NCBI GenBank assembly: GCA_030407085.1
Contig: CM059586.1
Coordinates: forward strand, 28,631,501 to 28,695,500
Length of the DNA stretch: 64,000 nt
Direction: 5' to 3'
Origin: Trichopria drosophilae
Lineage: Eukaryota; Arthropoda; Insecta; Hymenoptera; Diapriidae
The notes under the pieces: generated by a model
Seen by the model: only the letters and a program-made list of their open reading frames with translations
Told to the model about the DNA's origin: nothing
Databases searched by the model: none
Translations under genes and position numbers: made by a program
Part shown: one piece after another, positions 13,208 to 25,100 of the stretch
Layout of the letters: each line of letters begins with the position of its first letter
How positions within the stretch are numbered: the first letter of the stretch is position 1

Positions 13208-14401
13208 TTTTATAGTGCAAACTAAATAAAGACAAACCAAACATATTTGGTCATAAATAAAATAGTCCGCAGGTCATATTTATATAGGATATTATTTACA
13301 CATAAAATGAGTAGGTTTAATATTTAGTCAGGTACAAACGAATTTGGTTCAAGGCGTTTGAACCTATTATTGCTAAACTTGGAAAGCAAAAATGAAGTGA
13401 CCTCACTCACGGTTTTAGTACTTGACATTCATATTATCAACCTAGACACTTGTTTGTTAAGATTTAATGGAATCACTTTAGTAAGGCTAACAGTTACGAT
13501 TTTGAACTTGATGGAAGGTATTAGAACTTGAAATCACTTTAAGTCTATAGTTGGTAATGCGAATTTTAGCAATTATTATTCACCTTTAATAATGGCATAT
13601 GTTATTTATTATTGATCTAATTAATCAAAATTTGATACTTTCCTCCGATATCAACGAAAAAATTACATACTGAAAAATATTTGTACATGTGCCTAATATG
13701 GAATGAAATTCCAGTATCATTGTGGAAATGTAATATTTTATTAATAACAATTAAAGCAGTGATTAACATTAAACATTTTGAAGGTAATTGAACTATCTCG
13801 TGTGTCCTATTAATTCAAGTTTAGAGATTACATAATCTATCTCTGTAATGTTTATTGACATTCAGTATGAAGTTAATACATCAAAAACATAAGTTTTAAT
13901 ACGGAAACTGAACTGATTGTTTTAACGTTTTGGTAGATGATAAATTATTTGGTTTATCACTTTGCATAAAATGATTTATGACATTATTGAGCGATTGATG
14001 TAACCTCGTGATTCCTGTTGTGTATTCATAATGAATGGACTATCAAAATACTAATTAATTATGTATTTAATCAGTTATCGTTGTTCTTTTAATGCTAACT
14101 ATCTATAAATTCAAAAAGTCAATGAGAAATGCGGAACAATTAGCCAAGTCGAAATTTGGTATCAAAACCTTCAAAGTCCATTTGTTAAACTTCAATGTCT
14201 TTAATACTATAGGACTTTACTTTGCATAAATCATGGAAGTGTTTTCTTTTTTGTCAAGCAAGTAATCCTCATTATTACAAGATAATTTTTAATATTTTCG
14301 TTTAGAAACAGTTTTTCGTTTTTTTCCTGAAGCGCAATTAGTTGGACTTTGCAGGTATTGCACCCCAATTCCTAAAATGTTAAGACTACCAAATGAAATA
14401 C
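13208..14401. other. AT-rich gene-free stretch
   Basis: No exon, RNA gene or clear repeat is seen. The sequence is AT-rich with only short chance open frames. Confidence 0.35.
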
Positions 14402-14777
14402 TTTTTTCGATGCAGTAGGCGTAAAATGGTCATTTTACGCCCTCATTTGAGGCCGTAAATCGTCTATTTCACGTCTCCTGGGGCATAAAATAAATTTTAC
14501 GCCTACGGAGGCTTGAAATTGGCATTTTATGACCGCAAATCGAAATGTAAAATATTTTTTTTTATACATGTGTCCGTAAAGTAGACATTTTACGGACTCC
14601 TTTTAGTCCGGAAAGTGTGCTTTTACGGTCTGAACTCCGCCCTTTACGGACTACAAACAGTCGGTAAAGTGCCTTCTTAGCGAACAGTCTATCAAAAAAT
14701 GGTGTTCGCTCCTCGGCCGTAAAATTCAACTTTACGGCCTAGAACCGAAAAGTACTAACCCCTACTGCATCAAAAAA
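14402..14777. mobile_element. Palindromic motif-array element (GTAAAATG type)
   Basis: The ends are inverted: TTTTTTCGATGCAGTAGG on the left and CCTACTGCATCAAAAAA on the right. The interior is a series of small hairpins such as GGCGTAAAATGGTCATTTTA and CCGTAAAGTAGACATTTTACGG, repeated about every 45-60 bp with divergence. Further related units (CGGCGTA.., GGCGTAAAACTCC) continue to about 14885, past the inverted end. No protein is encoded. Confidence 0.65.
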
Positions 14778-14885
14778 CAATGTTTGAATATCAGGCGTAG
14801 AATTTTTACCCTCATGAACTTCGATCCGGTTTTGCCGTTTCTCAGGTTCTATTGTCGAGGCGTAAAACTCCATTTTCCGCCCTTG

Positions 14886-15800
14886 ATACAAAAATAACTG
14901 TAGCCTTAACTTATATTAATAAATTACATGACACTTTCTTACAAAACATCAGTTTTTATGGAAAAATACTTCTTTTAAGTAAAGAAATATTTCTCGTTGT
15001 GCAGTTCAGAGTACGCATTCAGCGTTTGGACCAAATGCACCCTATTTCCTTTTCTGTCCACGACAGTCCTATTAATTACTATAATTTCGTTTACGTCATC
15101 TTGTTTTATTAGAATGTTTATATTTATACCGACGTCTCCCAGTTTTCCTATTTTGAAATAGACACGTTCGTGTTAGTCCCTTCATTCTTCACTCAATGCA
15201 CCATCCGACGGTTTTGCATTTTCCCGGACGGTTAATCAGTACCTGCGCCTACTAGACAAGTGACGGAATGTCAGCGGGTAATTTTCATAAATTTGTCGAA
15301 TACAATGGATCGTAGAAAAAGCGCGATTACGAACAATCCTTTTTGCCTCACCTTGACAATTCCTTAGTGTTACGTGCGCGAACGTACCAGATCCTAAGGC
15401 GAGCGCTTTCAAGTATGTTATTTATGCGCTCGAACGTGCGCTCACATAAAGCCCGACATTACGTGCCACATTTCGAGCCACTTGGGAGGAGCACGACCCT
15501 CGAATCGTACAATTGCAATTTATATCTGCTTCTGGCCTCCTCTGCTTTAGTGTGTTTTTTTTTCAATCGACATCGATCATCTCATTAGGGCTTATCAAAG
15601 GCACGCGAAGGATCTGTCGGCAATTGCTCCGTATATGCATTGTGTCCAGGAGACAATGGCAATCTCGATCTCGTCTTCATACTTTGCCTAACACTTTGAT
15701 TCTTATTAATTTTATTACGTTTATTTAGACACTTTTTAGAGGTTCGTTTCATTGTTACGCGGAAAAATTACGCTTGCGATAAGAAAACTTTCAGACGAGA
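14886..15800. other. Gene-free stretch with a mildly CpG-rich segment
   Basis: From about 15120 to 15660 the base composition is more balanced, with several CpG sites. The short open frames 15343-15588 and 15513-15728 have no known domain. It may be conserved non-coding DNA; this is unproven. Confidence 0.3.
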
Positions 15801-15935
15801 AAAATGTATTGTAAAATTGTATTGTAATATGTTAAATACATATTGCAATATTTACTACAATTATTGTAGATGATACAATAAATACTGTAGATATTACAAT
15901 ACAGATGGCAATTATTACAATATTTATAGAAATTT
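15800..15935. repeat. ATTGTAATA motif array with inverted halves
   Basis: The strings ATTGTAATA/ATTGTAAAA on the left and TATTACAAT/TATTGCAAT further right are repeated about ten times, so the two halves are partly self-complementary. The borders are not sharp. It may be a small relative of the array-palindromes. Confidence 0.4.
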
Positions 15936-16031
15936 TGATTATCCACGTTGTAAATCTTATCATACTTTTCTTTCTGTGATAGAATTCTATTTTAAATATC
16001 GCAATTTAAATTTTTTAATTGAAAAACTGGT

Positions 16032-16230
16032 TACGGGTTGAAAAATCGACAAATCTTAAGTCGACAGGTCAAAAAACCGACTGTCATTAAGCAGACGATT
16101 GAAACGCCGACACATAAAAAAAAAACAGACACATCGAGAGGCAGTCATTTTTTTGATTGTCGGTTTTTCGATTGCCGGTTTTTTGACTGTTGGTTTTTTT
16201 AACTCTTCTCTTTTTGATTATCCGGGTTTT
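16032..16230. mobile_element. Palindromic motif-array element (CCGACA type, copy 2)
   Basis: It starts with TACGGGTTGAAAAATCGACA, matching the end of the 11013-11279 element at most positions. It continues as AAAAACCGACTGTC-type units, with the complement TGTCGGTTTTTCG in the right half. The right end is eroded and its limit is approximate. Confidence 0.55.
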
Positions 16231-17206
16231 TATCTATACACTACTAACTCTAGAAATTCAATATACCGAAAGTTGAACCCCAGCATCTTTCGACTGACGA
16301 TTGAAAGTTCTTTCAATCGAAATTCTGGAGTTCGGTGTTCATTTTTTTAATCAGTACCATCATCGTAATAATTAAATAACATTTTTTCGAACGAATAAAA
16401 ATTACTATAAATTGTGCAAACGAGTTACTTAAATTAAAATTGTTGGACACAGTCAAACTATCCATATTCTATCTTCATTTATCATAAAATAATATTATTT
16501 ATTTGTAATAAATCGATCGTTGGACATTGATGAACTCTAAATGAATAGAATTGATTGGGTTTTTATTGTACTCGATCCTCGTTTAATCCGACATTTCACG
16601 AGCTGGAACCAAATGGTATAACGAACCATGTAATCGCTGATAACTCGCAGCTATTGAAAGCCGTGAAGAAATTGTAATTGCCGTTCCCCTAATTTGGACC
16701 AAATGCCTTATTCTGTTTGGTGTCATTTTTTGAAAAAATATCTATCGCAAACTTCCTCTCGGGAAAGTCACCCGCGGAAGAAAGCTGCCTGTTTCTCGGG
16801 TGAAAGATAATTATGCAAATGTCAGAGTGCATTGAACTAGCAAGCAAAATGCGGGTTCGTGTTTACGTAGCGGTACTTTATGGCTTTTTAGGCGACAAGT
16901 GTCTTTTTCGATCGATTTTGGCATTCGATTTGTTTGCGAGGATATATATGAAAAGTTGGAGCTTTGTAAATGTTTTGTTGGCATTAGACACGTACAGAAT
17001 TACTTTCTGAATTAAACAGCTCTCTTTAAATCACTAATTTTCCAGTGATTTATATTTTATGAATTTTTCGAGATAAAGTATTATGAAGTAGTAGACTAAA
17101 ATCTAACTTATATTATATTTAATTTTTCAAATTCAAAACGGAGGGTCTAATATCGTCAATAGAAATGTTGAATAATTGTATTTTTGGATGATATTTTGTA
17201 TTATAT
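16231..17206. other. Gene-free stretch
   Basis: No exon or repeat boundary is recognised. The short open frame 16813-17010 has no motif. Confidence 0.3.
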
Positions 17207-17541
17207 CGATGGCTGGTATAAAGAACTGGACATTTCAAAAATTTTGTGACGAATAATCGGACTTTTTAGAATTTGCGGCGAAGAACCGGACATTTCAGAA
17301 TTTGCGGCGAAGAACCATGCATTTCAGAATTTGTGGCGAAGAACCGGTCATTACAAAATTTGCGACGAAGAACCGGGCATTTCAAGATTTTCTATAGCAA
17401 TTCATTTTATCGTAGCAACTTTTCAAATGTCCGGTTCTTTGAAGTAAACCACGAAATGGCCGGTTTTTCGTCGCAAACTTTTCAAGCGTCCGGTTTTTCG
17501 TTGCAACTGCCGAAATGTCCGGTACTTTGTGCCAGCCATCG
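17207..17541. mobile_element. Palindromic motif-array element (CCGGACATTTC type)
   Basis: The terminal inverted repeats are near-perfect over 30 bp: CGATGGCTGGTATAAAG continuing into ACTGGACATTTC, against its complement at 17512-17541. The left arm is an array with a period of about 29-30 bp (GCGAAGAACCGGACATTTC and variants, five units). The right arm carries the complement, GAAATGTCCGGTTTTTCG and variants. The 102-aa open frame 17273-17581 is simply a translation of the array and shows a repeating peptide. Confidence 0.75.
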
Positions 17542-19027
17542 GTATATGGTTCAGAAGTTGTTAATTATTTATCAGCTGTAAAATTGTTACAGTTCAAAAT
17601 GAAGGATCCAACATGGCTAACGAATATATTGAAAAATAACAATTTTGTTTCTGTTCTGGCTTTGAGGATTAGTTTATTTATTTGTATTTTTATAAAAGCA
17701 TAAACTACTTCAAAAATTTGTGACGAAATACTTCACAATTCCCAAAAGCAAATTCAAAACAAAATATTTAAGAACGATTGTCTACTATTTTGAACTTTGA
17801 AACAACCTATGAAAATATTACAATACATGTTGCCAATAAAGTTGCAATTAATATTTTGACTTAATTTTTAAGATATATTTTGTAATTGTAAGTAATTTTG
17901 TTAGGTGCTAAATTTTATACGATTTTAAGGCTCTGAAACTCGTATAATTGGTTTTGCATTCCTGAAAATGTCAGTTGTATTAACTTTTAAGAATTTCGAA
18001 ACAAAAAAGAACATCTAAAAAATATGAATTGCACCATAACATTGATTAGATTTAATTTAATAAACTTTTGTTTTTTTTTAAGAAAAGAAGTGAGACTTTT
18101 AGGTTCATATTTAATGTTTCAATATTCTTATATTATCCCAGGTATTCAAATCTTTATAACCGGTTTTTTAAACTTTTCTAGTAAAGTTATAATCTCCACG
18201 ACTAACATAAGTCTAATGACATTGAGTTCTACATTGAGAATCAATTTAAATGTCTTTGAAATGAAATAACATGACAGTTTCTTAGGATTCATGTTTTTTT
18301 TTCATTTTTAAATCGTTTATTCTAGTTTTGATTAATATGATTGATGATATTCATCTAATCGAAAAATGTTAATCTATAATATTGATTTTTGTTGATCGCC
18401 CTTTAAATATTTTGTCAAAAATAACCACTAAAAATGTTATGTATAGATAGAATTGACAGCATTTTGAAATTTGATTCAAACATAAATTGTTGTTATAAAA
18501 TAACGAATTACAAAATAAAATGAGAAAGCGTCATTCCAACCGTTGATTTTATTATAACTTTTATGTCATATTTTTGAAAATACTGCGCATCAATAAAATC
18601 AATGTCAGCCCTTCAACGTAGTATAAATGCAGAATCGTAAGGATTTTAATAATGCCATCACAATAAAATATTTTGTTTATATATGACCAACATGTTTTAT
18701 TATTATGATTTTATTATTTTGAATGACGTTCTACCTAATTTTCCTAATAGTATAACTACTTGAAAGTAAGTCAATTAAGGCATTAATAATGTTCTGTTTA
18801 TTTTTATAAGTTTCGAATAAGTTATGGTCGCAAACAATTAATCTCTTATATTTCATTAGCACGAAACCAACCCGTATTTCAACAAATGTTTAAACATGTA
18901 CTATATAACATATCAAAACTAAAACTGGAACAAGTGATAAATGTTCGCCTTGCGATTTCGCAAGATAATTATATTTTTAGCGATATACTCGTTGGTCATA
19001 TGTGAACAAAACGTTTTTCTGGTGCAG
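17542..19027. other. AT-rich gene-free stretch before the first DYRK exon
   Basis: No feature is recognised apart from AT-rich DNA. If DYRK has further upstream exons, this is intron; otherwise it may include promoter sequence. Confidence 0.3.
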
Positions 19028-19147
19028 GATCAATTTATCAGTAACATTATCGAGGACCGGCTCGCAAAGGGGAAAACGCAGCCTAACGGAACACAATACG
19101 CGAAACGAACGAGCGTTGTGAAGAAGAGCTGTGAGAAAGTTAATAAG
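19028..19147 (+). CDS. DYRK exon 1 of the recognised set (N-terminal)
   Basis: The exon is preceded by a pyrimidine-rich tract and AG (ttttctggtgcag) and followed by GTAACC. It has 40 codons and is phase 0 at both ends, joining in frame to the exon at 31752. The peptide begins [18 protein letters not shown] and is basic and polar, as expected of a disordered kinase N-terminus. An open frame extends upstream to an ATG at 18941 across the acceptor, but its hydrophobic leader-like peptide would not suit a kinase. Assignment to DYRK rests on phase and composition, not on a conserved domain. Confidence 0.6.
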
Positions 19148-22100
19148 GTAACCATTTATATTTTCTTTATATTATTTTACTAGCTTTTTATATAACATTC
19201 TAAAAAGTATAACAATTGCATATTACTAATTAAACATTACCATAAGTAGGTACTAGACTGAAGTAAAAAGTAGATTATACTAGACTAAAGGTGACATGCT
19301 CTACTTAAGAGACGATTGTAGTATTGTAGGTCTACGAGAAACACTTTTTTGAATCTTTTTTCGTTTTATTATTGAAGTTACTTACAGTTACTCGCTTTCC
19401 CCTCCCGTCTTGTTTTGTTTACCACAAAAAGGAGAGCGCCGCTTCCCCCACTCCACTCAGTCGCGTTATGTTTATGACGTCACATAAGGCCCTTCGTGAG
19501 GCCCAGATCGCAAGGTGGGGGAGAAAGGCAAATATTTGGGACGTAAATATAGGGAAACGCAATTATACCGGGACTGTACTGCATTAAGTTTTCTGGAGTT
19601 TGTTGTGTAATATTTGAAGAACACCTTTGAATCGTTGAGTTAATCAATAATTATATTTAATCGAGTGACTTAACGTGTCCAGTAGATCATCTGAAATACA
19701 AAAGATTCGAAAAATGATTCATTTAAAAGTACTTTATTTTATAAATACTATTGTTTTATTTGTGATAAAAGAATATGTCCAGTAAAAGAAAAAGAATTCA
19801 GACGTCAAGAATCCCAAATCAGAGTCACAAATACGATTCTTTTCTATATATTTTTAAGGTTATGTATCATTAATGAATTGAAAAGTATTCATATTTATGA
19901 TTCTGAATTCGGACTCTTGACGTCCGGGTTCTTTTTCGTTTACTGAGTAATCAAATATTTATTTTAAAACTATTTTCAATATTTGATCGATGTACTGTAA
20001 AAAGTTTCTGAGCTAAACTACTCAAACATGTAATTGAAGTTTAATGCAGTTACCGTTACTGAAAATTTTGATACGGTTCGTAATTTTTCAATGGGTTTGC
20101 TATTTTCAGATGCAATCTTTGAATTTTGTATTGTTCTTGTACTTACAGAAATTAAAAAAATTAATTACATTGGTTTCGTTCTTCTTATATTTAAAATTAA
20201 ATGAAAAATATAGAATGGTGTGTATATATATGGATGCATCAATTCTTAAGGCTGATTTGAGGTAAACTAATCTGTTAAATCAACGAGACTGTCATTGAAA
20301 TTTAAGTTTCAGAATTGTAAGTCATATTGACTTATAATTTTGTTTCGTTGCAGAAATTTCATTTATTTTTCGGAAATTGCAGATATGGTTTCTTAAATTT
20401 CATATAAAATAGACGTAATTATCATTTCATGAAATGGTATTGCAATAACCCTTAAATTGCGGTGCTTTTGGAACTGAAAATATCGTAATTTTTGGGAACA
20501 TTTTTTACAGTGTAGATAGAAGCTTCAGATATATTATGTCCCCAACTAAAATAAAAGTTTCAGCAATTTTCAAAACAATCGATTTTTTTTTAATTGGAAG
20601 ACTTTATTCTCCCGGTAAGTTGTTTACTTTTTAAATTAAGGTACATTTTTTATTTTTGTACTATTTTTTATGCTATTATTCATTGTCGTTATAAACAGCT
20701 ATTTTTTTAAATTGTTTTTAATAAACTTTTTGTTTCTAATAATGGTGGACTTGGTAGTGGAAATCTCAAAATGAGAGATTGATTGAAAAAATAAATTGTT
20801 GAGGCTGTAAATTATGTAGAAAAATGTAGATCAGGCGCCTTTAATCCGTTGCTCTTACTACTTAAATTGTTTGCTTTACTATTGAAATACATATAGTAAG
20901 AACAACTACAAAAGATGTCTGGTCTGAATTTTACTACTTTAGTAGTAACGCTACTTTTTTGCGTCTGTAACTAAAAAGGGTGATAATATACTTTATTTTA
21001 TATTAAGTTAAAGTATTAGAAAGCATCAAAGAAGTAAAATGCTGTTTTTAATTAATTTTTGTTGTCTTTTGAGTCAATAAATATTTGGCAGAAGTGGGGC
21101 AAATTTCAACCAAATTTGTAAAACTTTTTAACACTTTAATTTTAGTATAACAAATTTTTTACTTTACTCTAGTAGCTGCTTCAACGAGTTTTAAAATTGT
21201 AATGTATTAACAAGACCGAAAAATTGAATCATATTTACATTCCAAATCCGGAGGGAATAATTTATTTCTACAATGCTGGGTGATGCCTGATTTGTCACTG
21301 TTCGTTTTACAAAATATTTTTAGAAAGTATTTAACACATTTTAGATAAGTATAATATTTTCGAGTAATATAGGATTATATTTTCCTTCATTTCATAAAAT
21401 ATTATCATTAATAAATTTATCAGTATTATGTATTTTTGTCCAGTCGAAACTAAACATGACAAACACCGATTTCTCACGAACCAAATGTCTCGCATTAAAT
21501 GATTTTCATAATGTTCTTAAATAAGTATACGCTTATAAAAACTGATTAATATTACTTTTTACATAGCAATCCCCCACTTTGCATATGTTACGAAGTTCTA
21601 ATCAATACAAATATAATATGAAATATACATACAAAGTGAAACAAAAATATATTTTGAAACAAAATTAATGTTTAGTTTATACATTTTTTAAATATACTGT
21701 CTATGATAGTTGCAGTAATTTAGCACCACTTTTACAAGATTTTGTTAAAATGAATCATAATAATATTTCATAAATATTTTGTCACTTTACTCTTAGATTA
21801 CCAAACTTTTATCACTTATAAATTGTTAGATTAGAAAACTCGTCTTATAATTCATAAATTTTAAAATCAAAAAGAGATTATCACTATATTTGTTTGTAGC
21901 AAGAAACATCAATGTTCTGCTCATCAAAGATCTTTTCATAAATTTATTTAAATCATTTTTAAAGAGTCACGTTTTATTTTTAGAACCTCTTAAGATGTCT
22001 GAGATTTAGATTAGAATTCCTTTAGGATTATATTCGAAAGGATTTATATTTCAAGAGGATTATACATTTAGGATTTCGAAATTCAATTTATGCTTCGATA

Positions 22101-25100
22101 ATTTCTAGTTGGTAAAAAACAAGGTTTGCATTTATGTATCATTTAAAAGGTTATATCATATTAAACTTTGAGAAAAATAGACATTTGAGTGTTACAATCA
22201 CTTCTTTGTTGAAGATTTGAAGTGTTTTAATAGCTGCATAATAACAGTACAATATTTCAAATTTACAAATTTCCAGTAATTGGCAGTTCATACAAATACA
22301 CACATAAAATGATGTCTTTATTAAACAAATAGTCATTTTAAATTAAGACATCTTAAATAAAGAAAACCTCAAATTCACGTGTTTAATTACACATAGATAA
22401 AATAGACAGCAGTGAGATATGAAGCGTATTTTATACCTCCTGTTACTACTTAAGTGGTTCGTGTCACTATCTAAATAGTAAAAATTGTTTGGTTCGGATC
22501 TTACTACTTAAGTAGTAATCGAAATCGTCTATTTTTCGTGTAGTTAGCGTTTATTTTGATTTAATGAAACTGTCCATTGCATCTGCGTTTATCAATGTTT
22601 AAATAATGGATTAACTGGAGATACTAACTAATTTTCAGCGTATTTTACAATATTCGAACCATCGATAATTAGGAATTTAATTATTTACTGGTTAAGGTAT
22701 TAAATTTAGTCCGGGAAATTTACACTTCGAGCTAAACTGTACAATTAATAATAAATAGGGATTAAAAGTATTATTTTAATGAATTACTATTTCGACGCAG
22801 TCCATGTTGAAAAAACTCCGTACAATTAACTAAATAAATTACGTTGAAATTGAAATTAAGTAAAATTAGTTTTGATATATTAAATTCACCCAAATATGGG
22901 GGATTAAAGGTTATGTTGCAAGTTTCTTATAAATATTGTTTAGTTTATTGATTTTATAGATTTTTAACATAAATTATTTTTGTTTAAAATCGTTCAGTTT
23001 AATTGATAAACTTAAAAATATTGTTACAATTTTTGTATAAATTAAATTCGAAACATACCCATACAAGGGTATTAAGGCTTATTTTAAAATAATAGTTTTG
23101 ACAAGTAACAAATCGCAAAAATATATTATGAGAACAATGTATATAATTAAGGTTACTTAATCCCGTAATTTGTATCTCTCTGCTACCTTAGACGTTTTTA
23201 TTTTGTAAATATAGTAATCTAATAACATTAATAAATTTAAAACCGAAAAAAGTGAAATCCATTTACCTTACCAATTTTTCTTTGCTTCAAATTTATTTGG
23301 CTATGCGTACATTTTTTGCTTGTTATTTGAGAACATTAATTGTATCGAATTTTTAGATAATAATAAAAGTGAGTAAAAATAACTCGAGCAATAATCTGCA
23401 CGTATGATCAGATTTTATGATTTCGTAATACATCAGATTCATATACAAAAAGTAGAATGCAGAGATTGCAGTTATATTCGTATAATTCATGTACGAATAG
23501 ACAAATATGAAACCACATCGAATTTATTGCGTATTTCTATAAGTAACATTATATAACTGTATTACACACTTTAATTGCTTAGATTTTTGCGCAATGATAA
23601 ATACATCAGTTAATATTTAATGCCAGGCGTTTACTATAGTAATTTTTATGCATTTTAATAATGTCGTAATGAGATTTGTGAGTTTTAATACTAACAGTTG
23701 AAATATACTTGACAAGAAATAATTTTTATTATATGCGTTTCCTCTTGCCGTTACTTGGGTAATCATGAATCACATTCAGTGAGCAATTAAGAAACTAATT
23801 ATTTATTATACAATCCTTCATCTTCTACTAGAGGATTGCTAAATATCTGTACGCAAGAAAAAATTAAGCGATATTGCGTGTAGTAACATATGTGCTATGT
23901 AAAATATTTTATTAAGGTTTTATGGAAGTTTGTACAAAGAACACTTCAGGAATGCTTGCTACGTTAAATGAAACTTTCTTATCAAGTATAGTATTTTTCC
24001 ACTGATATAAAATAGAAAATTAAACAATATATTTCTTTCCATGGCAGCAAGAATAAAGAGATACGTCTAAAATGGACAATATTTTGTTGAAAATTAAAAG
24101 CGTTACGGTTGTATACTTTAGCCAAGAAACTCCTCACCTGTGCTTTTCTCGACTCTAATTTATTCGAAAATGAAAGTACAACGCAAAATAATAAAATAAT
24201 TGTCTTTGTTCGCTTGTGAGATCGAAAAAGCAATCACCAATTAAAGGGTCAAAAATGGTAGTTTGAACAACTTTTTTTCTTTTTTTATATATATAATTAT
24301 GTATTTAAACTAATAAAAAAACCATCAGAATTGATCTCAAAGCATATTTTTATCTCGAACAATAACTGTCTATTAAAATTAAAATTTAAATCTTTTCTGG
24401 GTGGATATAAGGTATACTTCATTACAATATTTAAAATGTATTTCGAGAATGTTTTCTACTCATTTTAAACCTGTTACTTAGGAATATTCGTGATCTATCC
24501 TTACCAATTTGAAGTTTCTACACATTAAAGATGCCGAATCCAGTATGGCTATATTTCCTTTCCGATATTTTGTACAAAGTTTCAACTGATTTCAGAAAAA
24601 TGTAGGGTAAAAATAGTTGTTTTTATCGGTTTTTATTAAAAAAAATAATTTCAAAAAAAGATAAAAATGTAATAGTACATTATGTGCCAAGGGCGCATTT
24701 ATCGATCTTCGACGATTGTGAAGTTTGTTGCCCGAGCGAAGTGAGCGATATTTCGCCCGTGACCAATAATGTATTTTTTTATCTGATTGTCGTAGGGCTC
24801 GATAATTCGCGGCCGAAGGTTTCGGAGAAATCGAGTTTTACGGCCGGAGGATCAAAAAATATTGTATTGACAAACTGGTGCCAGATTTGTGATACAATAA
24901 TGTCCCAAAACTCACGAGTAATCCGAATAGAAGTTTCGAAAAATTTCGATAAGTTTCAGAAAATTATTCTGCTATATTTGATCCACCATTTTGAATAAAA
25001 AAATGTAATGTCGCATTCGTAATAAGCGAACTAGAAGATCATTTGTTTTATACAAAAAATAGGCAACAAATATTATCAAAATAAAAATCCATATACAGAG

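Noticed and set aside
17273..17581. 102-aa open frame with a repeating peptide
   Set aside because: It is a translation of the 29-30 bp array in a palindromic element; the repeat period is close to a multiple of three, which keeps the frame open.
24684..24998. 104-aa open frame with several cysteines
   Set aside because: The cysteines do not form a known finger pattern and no splice-compatible neighbour exists. The local CpG-rich sequence looks like a decayed repeat.
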